A stretch of 64,000 bases of DNA from Mixophyes australis (lineage: Eukaryota > Chordata > Amphibia > Anura > Limnodynastidae): assembly GCA_036250195.1 (NCBI GenBank), contig JAVHZZ010000003.1:40211835-40275834 (forward strand). The letters are read 5' to 3'. Positions within the stretch are counted from its first letter, which is position 1. Every line of letters begins with the position of its first letter. The notes beneath the pieces are model-generated. The model did not search any database, was not told the origin of the DNA, and was given only the letters and a program-made list of their open reading frames with translations. A program made the position numbers and the translations under genes. Shown piece by piece: positions 55,304 to 64,000 of the stretch.

Positions 55304-56040
55304 AATTGCTTCCTTGGGCTGAATTCGCCCATAACAACATGTACCATGAGTCATCATCCAAAACTCCATTCTTTGTGGTCTACGGTCACCATCCGTCTTT
55401 TCCGGAATTTCCTGCCCTCCCTCCCACCCAAGTTCCTGCTGTGGAGACTGCTTGTCAGACCTTCAAAAATATCTGGTCTCAGGTCAAAACCTGTTTAAAG
55501 AAGACATCTAACAAATATAAGTCTTTCGCAGATAAGAAGAGGCGGGCTATTCCATCACTAAAAATTGGAGATCGTGTCTGGTTATCTACCAAAAATATTC
55601 GTTTGAAGGTCCCATCTATGAAATTCGCTCCTCGTTTTATTGGTCCATATAGGATCATTCAAGTAATCAATCCAGTGTGTGTTAAACTTTTACTCCCTAA
55701 GAATCTTCGGATTTCCAATGCCTTCCATGTGTCCTTGCTCAAACCTCTCATCATCAACCGTTTCTCGACTCCTCCTTCAGCACCTCAGCCAGTTCAAGTT
55801 CATCAGGAGGAGGATTTCGAGATTACTGAGGTATTGGATGCAAAAATTTCGCGAGGAGTTCTCCGTTTCCTCGTTCATTGGAAGGGCTTTGGTCCTGAAG
55901 AGCGTTCATGGATCAAAGCTGAAGATCTTAACGCTCCAGCTCTCCTGAAGAAGTTTTATTCCAAAAATCCGGACAAGCCCGGTTCCAGGCGTTCTGTGCC
56001 CACCTTTAAAAGGGGGGTACTGTCACTCACCGGACTGTGA
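55236..56040 (+). pseudogene. pol: Gypsy pol part 2: integrase C-terminus and chromodomain
   Basis: This frame continues pol after the shift; its first ATG is at 55270. It shows the post-core integrase block (WVELLPWAEFAHN, TPFFVVYGHHP). A GPY/F-type module follows (FAPRFIGPYRIIQ), then a chromodomain at about 183-235 counted from the ATG (EITEVLDAKI, FLVHWKGFGPEERSW). Chromodomains steer integration of such elements to particular chromatin. The stop codon (TGA, 56038-56040) lies 20 bases inside the right LTR, so pol overlaps the LTR. Confidence 0.88.
56008..56020 (+). promoter_or_regulatory. Polypurine tract before the 3' LTR
   Basis: AAAAGGGGGGTAC sits directly before the TGTCACTC start of the right LTR. 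It is the expected primer site for plus-strand DNA synthesis. Confidence 0.8.
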
Positions 56041-56354
56041 GTGCTTCTTCTCGGACCTTTAGGAACCGTGGCCGTCCTCCATCCTGAGGTTCTGCGCATG
56101 AGCAGCCCTTTCAAATCCTTCAGTACATGTTCCTTTAACTTAATTGGCAGATCAGGCAACACTCCCTATATTAAGCACCTGTGGTCAACACCACGTGGCC
56201 TGATCTTGGAGTCTCATTCCTCATGAGTCTCTGAAGGTGTTCCTGTGTTTCCTCGTGTATTCAGCGCTGCTGATTCCTGTGGTTTCCAAACCACTTCTAC
56301 CTCTGTGGTTTCCAAACCACTTCTACTCCTGTGGTTCCCATACCACTTCTACCC

Positions 56355-56720
56355 TCCTGTGTATCATCGTGACTGTTAGCTGATTCCTATCCGCTGCCTC
56401 CGTGCACTACAGTCTTCTAACCACTTCAACTCTACCATATATCATTGTGACTGTTAGCTGATTCCTATCCGCTGCCTCCGTGCACTACAGTCTTCAATCT
56501 ACATCAACTCACCTGTGCATCATCGTGACTGTTAGCTGATTCCTATCCGCTGCCTCCGTGCACTACAGTCTTCAACCTTCAACTCGTCTGTGTTTCATCG
56601 TGACTGTTAGCTGATTCCTATCCGCTGCCTCCGTGCACTACAGTCTTCAACCTGCAACTCGTCTGTGTTTCATCCTGACTGTTTGGCTGATTCCTATCCG
56701 CTGCCTCTGTGCGTTTCAGT
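56355..56720. repeat. LTR-internal ~77-bp tandem repeat, five copies
   Basis: Each copy contains CATCGTGACTGTTAGCTGAT and TCCGCTGCCTCCGTGCACTA. The last copy has drifted (CATCCTGACTGTTTGGC, CTCTGTGCGTT). Only the first copy remains in the truncated left LTR. Confidence 0.9.
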
Positions 56721-57483
56721 CTTCAGCTCATCTCAACTCTCCCGTGTTTCCTCAAGACTGCTACTACTATTGCTATCCGCTACTCTCCGTGATCATCTGT
56801 TCCAGCTCAGCTCTGCTCTCCCGTGTTCCATCGTTACTGCACCTGCTGGTTGCTATTGGCTACCTCCGTGTGTCCGCAGAGTCCTGCTGCTGCTACTCCT
56901 CAGCCCTGCTCGTCATTCAACAGCTGATCCGCTCTCCATGCTTTCCTGTGTTCCCGCTGGTCTCTACCCGCCTGTTAGCATCGGATCTGCGCCTCACTAC
57001 TTACCTCTCAGCTAGACCATCGCTTCTCTTCAGGGTCCTCCAGGAGTCCAGTTCTACATACTACTGCTTCCTGAGTATTTGCTTCCCTGCTGGTCTACCT
57101 ACCTGTGCGCTGCACCTACTTGACTACCGCTTCACCCATCCAGGGACTTCGCATCCTGCCGGCCTCCTGCCGTTCAGGTATCTCTGCACTCCTGTCTGAC
57201 AGCCTGCTTCTGAACCACGGTATGCATACTTCTCATTGACTGTGTTGGTGTATTGCATATCTTGCTGGACTGTGTTGGTTCTCCTCTGGAGTTTGCTATC
57301 CGCTGAGTCTACTGCCATCATTGACTGTGTTATCTTGTGCTGGATTACCTCAAGTGACTTTCTATTATTGCAGTGCTGTTCAGTCATTTATATATTGTGC
57401 ATATTATTGGGGATCAAGTTTAAGGTGCCCGTGTATCTCCTGTATTGCAGTCTCTCCCCGTGCTCCTCCTCACATATATATTC

Positions 57484-57748
57484 AGTGGTACAACTTGCTA
57501 GAGGCAGACCACTGATCCCTGTTTCCTGTGTCACCTGTTCCAGTATCCTCTCACATAGCAGTGGTACAACTTGCTATCGCAGACCACTGACTCCCCGGAT
57601 ACCTCCACTTGGATTCCATTCCTTCACTCAGACAGCGGTACAACTTGCTATCCGCAGACCGCTGACTCTCATCACCTCCTCGTTTCTGTTGGACATTCCT
57701 CTTCACTATAGCAGTGGTACAACTTGCTACCGCAGACCACTGACTACC
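57484..57748. repeat. LTR-internal ~75-bp tandem repeat, four copies
   Basis: The blocks carry GTGGTACAACTTGCTA and GCAGACCACTGA. Within each block GTGGT and ACCAC (or GCGGT and ACCGC) are complementary. The third copy has compensating changes (AGCGGT with ACCGCT), which preserve pairing. Confidence 0.85.
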
Positions 57749-57958
57749 TTCACGTGTCCTTTGTCCATACAGTTCCTCGTGTATTATTACCTCCACATTA
57801 CCAGTGCTGCTAGGCATAGACTTTCCTGAGCATCTCATCATCTGCTATTTCCTGTTCCGTGATCACCCTGCTACCAGAGTACCATATTACCACCTATACT
57901 GCTCTGGTAAGCCTATCACCTGGTGATCCCTGGGTAAAGACTCCTAGTGCCCGTGACA

Positions 57959-57963
57959 CCTAG
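57959..57963. repeat. Right Gypsy target-site duplication CCTAG
   Basis: Pairs with 52339-52343. Confidence 0.85.
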
Positions 57964-58807
57964 AAGTGTCACATTGGGATGGTTCTACTATAACAGAAAA
58001 GTCCTTCCCATGGGGTTATCTAATTATACATGTAAGCAGTACTCTACAAGAAATCTGCAAAAGCAGCTAGAATATCTAACACACTTGAATAATGGATTGT
58101 GAATCTTTATGGATTGAACTTTACAAAATATAATGCATATTATAACTGCTATGCTAAAAGCACTGACCTGAGATAGTATTTTCGGAGGGAAGGCATTTTT
58201 TGCTCCTTGGCTCCACATGGTCTAGAACTGTCCGTACACGCGTCAAAAAGCTTGAAAATTGACTGATTGGTTCTATTAGAGTGTCACCATTTATTGCTAT
58301 TTAATGATCTCTCTAGTATTATAAGGAATGCACTGTGTGAACTGTAGTTCTTTTTGGTATAAATCAGATTAGGGTATATCTATAACATTTACAATAGGTA
58401 AATAGGTAAATTTTGGCTATATGCTTAATCCATTTTAACAATGTTTTTTATTTGTATTAAATAATTATTTTAAGTACTTGGTGCTTTGCGCTCCTCTTTT
58501 TGTGCTCAGTATTTACAATAGGTGACTTTCTTTTAATTTAATTCAATGATATTAGTTTCGAATGTTTAATGTTGTGACTTTATAAACATTCATATAGAAT
58601 TAGCCATTAGGCAAGCTGTCCTTTAATTCTAAATAGTATATTCTTTCTGTTTCCTTAGTATGGGCAGTATGCAGTTTAAAATGCACTAGGCTTGTGTAAT
58701 GTAATGTGAGATAATAACTGGCTGTTTCACGGCTGTAGCTGTTGTTTATATTTGCTAGTATATTAAAGGAATAATAGAAACAACTGTTTGCATCAGATGA
58801 AGACTAA
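57964..58807. other. Nothing recognised
   Basis: AT-rich sequence; no supported feature. Confidence 0.4.
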
Positions 58808-58971
58808 GGGCTAGATTTACTAAGCTGCGGGTTTGAAAAAGTGGGGATGTTGCCTATAGATTCTAGCTAGCATTTTGTATAGTATACTAAATAAATGAAA
58901 GCTAGAATCTGATTGGTTGCTATAGGCAACATCCCCACTTATTCAAACCCGCAGCTTAGTAAATCTAGCCC
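58808..58971. mobile_element. Snapback MITE ('gcaacc' family)
   Basis: The arms GGGCTAGATTTACTAAGCTG and CAGCTTAGTAAATCTAGCCC are exact inverses. The fold continues through TTGCCTATAG on the left (slightly deleted there) and GGTTGCTATAGGCAACATCC on the right. A TAA lies on both flanks. Confidence 0.9.
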
Positions 58972-59349
58972 TAAGGGACTCTGGCTAGTTTTATTATTTG
59001 TTTGTTCGGTGATTCATATTCCTTATTTATTCTGCTAATAATGACTGAATGCTTCAGGGCTGTAGCAGCTACTTTCATATACTAATTTAATAAAGAAATA
59101 ACAGGTAAAACTATTCTGATCAGGTGAATAATAATTGTAAACTAGGGCATATTCATTAATAATTCTGGATACAAAGATTGTCTTTATATATTTATTTAAA
59201 CACAATTCATATTGTCCTCACTCCTGATTTATAATTTTACCTTTTATAAATATTGAGCCTTTTTATTATATTATATTATAATATTATACCAATATTGTAT
59301 CCAACCACATGGATATATTATTAGATACATCAATTGTTATTTACTCACA
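58972..59349. other. Nothing recognised
   Basis: AT-rich; no supported feature. Confidence 0.4.
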
Positions 59350-59601
59350 TTAGACAGTAAATTATTATTATTATTATTGTTATTGTAAATTTGTAAGGTG
59401 CCGCAGCTCTGCACAGTAGGGAAAACAGGACATACATAAAACTGGGACATACAAGGTAGACAAAATAAACACAGACATGAAAACAAAGGGTATGAAGGAC
59501 CCTGCTCATTAGAGAGCTTACATTCTAAGGGGAAGAGGGCACAGCTGAAACAAGAGGAGCGTCTCAGAGTGGAGATTGGACAGTTGTGAGGGTGCATTAC
59601 T

Positions 59602-59650
<49 letters not shown>

Positions 59651-59740
59651 TTATCGAGGATAAGGTTACCTCTAAAAGGTCAGTGTAGGATCTGAATATA
59701 ATGAGGTGCCCTTGACGCTGGGATGCAGGCTTAAATGTTT
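59350..59740 (-). mobile_element. Short CR1/L2-derived repeat, reverse copy
   Basis: On the minus strand it reads from 'gaggtaaccttatc' through CAACTGTCCAATCTCCACTC and 'gaatgtaagctctctaatga' to an AAT tail. It matches 25915-26196 closely, including the join from coding-derived text to 3' UTR. A (TA)n tract (59606-59646) has expanded inside it. Confidence 0.75.
59606..59647. repeat. (TA)n microsatellite
   Basis: Alternating TA inside the L2-derived repeat. Confidence 0.9.
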
Positions 59741-59827
59741 TGAGCAAAATATGAATTAATCCCTCATGTTTTCATTTTGCTAGGTACACACATATATATG
59801 CAGTGTTAAGGATAAGCGCTGACAACT
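59678..59827. repeat. Direct duplication, copy 1
   Basis: Shares GGTCAGTGTAGGA, GGGATGCAGGCTTAAATGTT, CTCATGTTTTCATTTTGCTA and GCAGTGTTAAGGATAAG with 60083-60262, in the same order and orientation. Confidence 0.88.
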
Positions 59828-60082
59828 CTCTTTTTGTTTTCTATACATATGTGGGCATTTATATTGCCATGCAGCTGGTACCCCCCTAATATAGGATAAA
59901 CCAAGCTCGGGCTTATGATTTAAAAAATATTGCTTTATTGTCATAGCAGCTGTCCATCAAGCCTATTTAAGGCTCATTTGGGTGTGGCTCACAAGCCAGT
60001 CCTTGCTAGCTGTTAGCCCCTATACCTGGGAGGTTTGTGCACCTGATTTTCACTGCATTTTAGTGGTGTTTTCAAGCATATA

Positions 60083-60181
60083 GGTCAGTGTAGGACCTGC
60101 ATATAATGAGGTGCTGGGATGCAGGCTTAAATGTTTTGATCAAAATATGAATTAATACCTCATGTTTTCATTTTGCTAGAT

Positions 60182-60236
<55 letters not shown>

Positions 60237-60262
60237 GTGTTAAGGATAAGCACTGACAACTA
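60083..60262. repeat. Direct duplication, copy 2
   Basis: Same content as 59678-59827. It has a short deletion before CTGGGATGCAG and an expanded (TA)n tract (60186-60233). Confidence 0.88.
60186..60233. repeat. (TA)n microsatellite
   Basis: Long TA run inside copy 2 of the duplication; the matching place in copy 1 has only a few TA units. Confidence 0.9.
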
Positions 60263-60275
60263 ATGTTTTCCTCTT

Positions 60276-60485
60276 TTTAGGATGTAAGCTCTTATGAGCA
60301 GGGCCCTCTTCCCTCCTGTCTCTGTACATATTCTTCTGCTACAACTTCATTGTGTCAGCTATGCTTGGAGCTTTTGGAGTCTTGGTATTATTTGTTTATT
60401 GTTCTGTCCTGTTTTACCCTGTATGGTCTACTGTTTGTATTATGTACAGCGCTGCGGAAATCTTGTGGTGCCCTATAAATAAAGG

Positions 60486-60516
<31 letters not shown>
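60276..60516 (+). mobile_element. 3' tail of a CR1/L2-type LINE
   Basis: Starts near 'ggatgtaagctcttatgagc' and ends 'gtacagcgctgcggaaatc', 'ggtgccctataaataaag' and an AAT microsatellite. No coding part remains. Confidence 0.8.
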
Positions 60517-60517
<1 letters not shown>

Positions 60518-62517
60518 TCCTCCTAGTTTAAGTGGTGCCAGGCTAGGGGGAATGGCTTCCCACTTGACATATTGACAGCCTGGTATTTCTTCCAACACTT
60601 AATAACTTAAAGGTGTAACTGGATAGTTTAGTATCCTATAAGGGAGATTGTGGGGAATACTGCAGGGTGAAGACATTTTCTGAAAAACAATATCATTACG
60701 AAAGATGTGCTTGTTGGTACTGTAAAGGGATTATGGGACTTACCACTCCCCGAATTGTATGAAGTCAGTAGATTGCTAGTCTACATATTGCCTGCAAATG
60801 AACGTGGGATCCTTGTAATGTGTAAGGACAGCATCCTGGATATTGTTAACAGATTGTAAACTGATCTGTCAAAAGGTTCTGAGCTGGTCTAGATAGCCAA
60901 CGTCCTTGGAGATACCCCTCTAACATTGACATGAGACTTTTCCTTTGCTTTGAATAATATAATACCCGTGGGTGGAGCTTGTCCAAAACTTTTCCCCAGG
61001 TCCAGACAGCTTACCAGCTAAATTACAATGAGACTTTTTATATCTTATTTTTTTTTATTTCTGAAGAATTTAATGTAACCTTAGGGAAGTAAAGTTCCTC
61101 TTAATAAACCTTAATTGAAGTATGTGTTAGGTATTAGAGTTAGTAATATAGATTAATATAATTTTCCAGTGTAATTGGTGTGGAATATACAAATATACCT
61201 AGTATTAAGATATGTAGTGGATTTGATATTGTGATTACATAGTAAGAATTTCAGTTTTTTAGAATTAAAAAAGATTTGTTTGGTGTTTTGCTTTATTATT
61301 TGCTTATTATTTTCTTGTCCCTTGTTTGTGTGATAAGACACTCATGATAGAATAGTGGCATGTTTGTTAAAATGTATTGAAACTTTTTCTGCATTAAAAT
61401 TTTAGATTGTTGGAATTCAGTATAAATATAGCCTACTAATCAGCATATAAATGCTTTTATGTATTCTATTTACTTCTTTTCCCATTCATTGTGTTTTCTT
61501 GTTACTTGGTTCTTTCCAACCACATGGTGTTCCCAACAATAACACAATGTTTATATTTCTTCCCAATGCTTAGTCAACTGTAATGCTTATATCAACTATA
61601 AATTCAACTCTATCTATATCTCTATAATATCTTGAGCTTCTATATTTGCTAGTTTTACCAAAAAAGTTAATTTTTTGCCAAATGTTAGTCTTTAAATCAG
61701 AATCCCCTTTTCTTCTGGCATTGGATTGTTAGTAGAATTCTAGGATACTTTTTATGTGTTCTGCAAGATAAAGAAACATATCATGAATTTTACGGACTGA
61801 ACACACTAAAATGTATTTCAGACTTTTTATGAACGGAAAATAAAATCTATAGTATTGATTAATCTGCTGCCTATTCAGTATTAGGTTAGTAATATTATCT
61901 AAATTAACCCATTCACTGTGGGGCAAATCAGGAAATGGTTACCATGATTTCAAACATCTGTATCAGCACCACGGAGAGCAGATCGGGCTGTACTGTACCT
62001 GACTGTATTGCTCTTGTTACACTTATTACCCAATGTAACTAGGACATACAGCTCTAAAATATAAAAAAGATCAACGACATTCACATAATAATATGATGGT
62101 TATATTTTAGAATCAAACTGATTTACTGGTTAAGTATGTGGTTCTTGTTGGTCTATTTAAATTTACTTTTTTTAATGTCATTTCTGTACCAGTTATTGTA
62201 GTCATAACTAACCCACTGTGTGATATTACCAAAAAATGTACTCCTTGATAACTGTTTTTTTTTCTTTTTAATTATGGTCCATCTTTAAAGGGGATGTCCT
62301 GTTGTTGAGCAGTAAGGCAAGAGAGACTGTGAGTTGTGCAGACTGAATTCAAATTGTAGATCAAACTATAGTTCTCATCTGCTGTCTCATGTCCCCCAAC
62401 AGGTCTTCACTTCTGCTTCAGTGCCTGTTGCTGTATTGCAACTGAAATCGAATGCAAACGTGAATCATGTTGGCACCATGTGGGAATGAGCAGTAACTTG
62501 GCCTTAGGTTTGGGTCT
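60517..62517. other. Nothing recognised
   Basis: AT-rich sequence with short frames lacking known motifs. Confidence 0.4.
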
Positions 62518-62529
62518 TTACCAGGTATA

Positions 62530-63450
62530 TTGATAACAGTCAATTTGACTTGCATAGTGTGTCCTCTCCAGGAGTGTGTTTAACATTGCTACCAGGCTAC
62601 CTGCCAATAGGTCCATGAATTTTGTGTAATACTGAGCGGAGAACTCATGTGGATCAGGTGCTAAGGACAACTTAAGGCCTGTGATAGCCTGAGAAGTTTC
62701 CTCTGAAGATATTTTGGAATGAAGGAGGTCTACTCGGAAAGAACTGAAGAGGAGGAGCTTACATGAATGAATATATTGCTTGATTGGAGCTGTGATCAAC
62801 TGCAAAGTCTGAGCTCAGGAAATTTTACTCTATATAGAGGCATTAAATTGAGTGGATATTTCAATTTTGCATGGGTTGTAGGTCAAATTACATCTGTTGT
62901 CTTTGATGACATGCACCTCATTTCTCATACACTCTTAATATATTGGTCAAAAGAGAGTTTTCCTTGTTGCTACTGTCAAAACCATTGCTGCAGCCAAATT
63001 AAGGGTCTTAGTTGCCTTTTCAGAAAGGTACATGATCAAATGTCCCCTAAAAAAAAGAGACCCACTCATGATAAAGTTTGTGGTATACCATTTATGTCTG
63101 CAACATACTTCTAAAATCAAGCTCTGCACAGATCATAATCAATTTCACACAAAAGATGGATTTGTAGTGAGGGATATTTCTTTGGTTAAGTTAAGCTCAA
63201 GAAAAGTGGTTGCATGGTCAGATATATATGATCTATACAAGTGTATATCCCATTAGGGCTTGATTTGTAAGTTGAAGATTCTTGAACAGGTTATTGCCAG
63301 TCTTCCTTTGTAGAAAAAAGTAGGTAAGATCTCCCTGGGTGGTCTTCTTTTGATGGTGCGTCATGTGAAGAAATCAGGAGTGGAAAGTTAATGTCTCAAG
63401 GGGGGTCTGTAGCTGGAAACCTAATATTGGGTTTCATTAAGGTGATCATT
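62530..63450 (-). pseudogene. Degraded L1-type LINE ORF2 fragment
   Basis: The best-preserved part (62805-62530, minus strand) reads ISSEETSQAITGLKLSLAPD followed by a HEFSAQYYTKF-type block. These match the start of L1 reverse transcriptases (EI..AI..LK..K.PGPDG...EYYK.F). Further upstream on the same strand, in other frames and with stops, are endonuclease-end remnants (DLTYFS, then IDHIYL). It is a dead fragment unrelated to the CR1/L2 copies. No tail or ends were found. Confidence 0.65.
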
Positions 63451-63584
63451 GGCATCACTGCGCCTGGTGGGGGCTCAGAAAAAATATTCATGATGAACTA
63501 GAAAAAAATAGTGATAGAAGCAGCCTTTGGGGCTTCTTCGGATGGGGGCTTAGTAAATAAGTACCCATTCAAGAATCAAGGGCA

Positions 63585-63912
63585 TGATTCATTAAGGATC
63601 TTAACTTCAGAAACTTCTTATTTCAGTCTCCTGGACAAAACCATGTTACAATGCAAGGGGTGCAAATTAGTATTCTGTTTTGCACATAAGTTAAATACTG
63701 ACTGTTTTTTCATGTAGCACACAAATACTTGATAGCTTATTTGTACACTGACATTTAAAGTTGATATTTGTGTGCTACATGAATAACAGTCAGTATTTAA
63801 CCTATGTGCAAAACAGAATACTAATTTGCACCCCTTGCATTATAACATGGTTTTTTCGAAGGAGACTGAAATAAGAAGTTTCTCAAGTTAAGATCCTTAA
63901 TGAATCAGGTCC
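63585..63912. mobile_element. Palindromic MITE with ~145-bp arms
   Basis: GATTCATTAAGGATCTTAAC at the left is mirrored by AGTTAAGATCCTTAATGAATC at the right. The arms continue through TTGCACATAAGTTAAATACT and AGTATTTAACCTATGTGCAA to a short centre near 63745. The arms are about 95% complementary by eye. No coding capacity. Confidence 0.88.
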
Positions 63913-64000
63913 CAGGTTATGAGAAGGTCTGTGAGAAAAGTGAAACTGTGCGGAAAGGGTGTCTGTTAGGAAGCTTTTGTAGGTGTGGATGGTCTACATG

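Larger units (their letters stand above)
52344..57958 (+). mobile_element. Gypsy (chromodomain) LTR retrotransposon, internally deleted
   Basis: Begins TGTCACTCACC and ends CCCGTGACA, so it has TG/CA termini and a 5-bp duplication (CCTAG). The left LTR survives only for its first 385 bp and then joins the protease region directly. The rest of that LTR, the primer-binding site and gag are missing. The pol gene is present but frameshifted. The right LTR is complete at about 1.94 kb. The defective copy must have arisen by deletion or by template switching during reverse transcription. Confidence 0.9.
56021..57958 (+). repeat. 3' LTR of the Gypsy element, about 1.94 kb
   Basis: Starts TGTCACTCACC and ends CCCGTGACA. 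It carries a TATA-like CCCTATATTAAGC near 56165 and two internal tandem arrays (separate entries). It is C/T-rich and non-coding; the short frames within are not genes. Confidence 0.9.

Overview
This window looks like intergenic or deep intronic DNA from a large, transposon-rich vertebrate genome. An anuran amphibian is the best guess. The reasons are the CR1/L2-type LINE tails, a SINE with a V-SINE core, a BED-finger hAT transposon, a chromodomain Gypsy element, an L1 remnant and many snapback MITEs built around the 'cctatagcaacc' palindrome. The organism call is inference; there is no rRNA, tRNA or mitochondrial anchor. I could not support any host protein-coding gene. Most open frames are by-products of minisatellites whose units keep frames open, or antisense of a purine/pyrimidine-biased LINE.

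Layout. 0-6 kb: the tail of a hAT element, two abutting palindromic MITEs, then a hAT-like element with a second one inserted near its 3' end. 6.4-10.3 kb: a reverse-strand CR1/L2 LINE with decayed endonuclease and reverse-transcriptase frames. 10.3-22 kb: microsatellites, a (TA)n-bounded unclassified repeat, 39-bp and 20-bp minisatellites, and a second L2 fragment with a V-SINE inside it. 22.2-24.9 kb: a minisatellite-bearing hAT element. 25-31 kb: a snapback MITE, a short L2-derived repeat, a 24-bp minisatellite, a possible Penelope-like terminus with a hammerhead-like motif, and GATA arrays. 31.5-38.4 kb: a complete hAT transposon. It has an 8-bp target duplication, terminal inverted repeats, internal tandem repeats on both sides, and one uninterrupted 985-codon BED-hAT transposase. 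40-52 kb: nested MITEs, a long-TIR element rich in GTCGAC, two sibling nonautonomous hATs each carrying a private minisatellite and a large hairpin, and a short hAT derivative. 52.3-58 kb: a chromodomain Gypsy element with a 5-bp target duplication, a truncated left LTR, no gag, and a frameshifted pol. 58-64 kb: a MITE, L2 tails, a local duplication, an L1 ORF2 remnant and a palindromic MITE.

Seven insertions have target duplications read directly from the sequence: six hAT-type 8-mers and one Gypsy 5-mer. The only element that could still make its own enzyme is the hAT at 31503-38354. Several short elements (1-95, 40619-41127, 51457-52041) have ends resembling it and are plausible non-autonomous relatives. 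The most unusual patterns are the recurring hAT architecture (TIR, minisatellite, hairpin, TIR), the alternating ABAB tandem repeat upstream of the transposase, and the hammerhead-like core near 29.1 kb.
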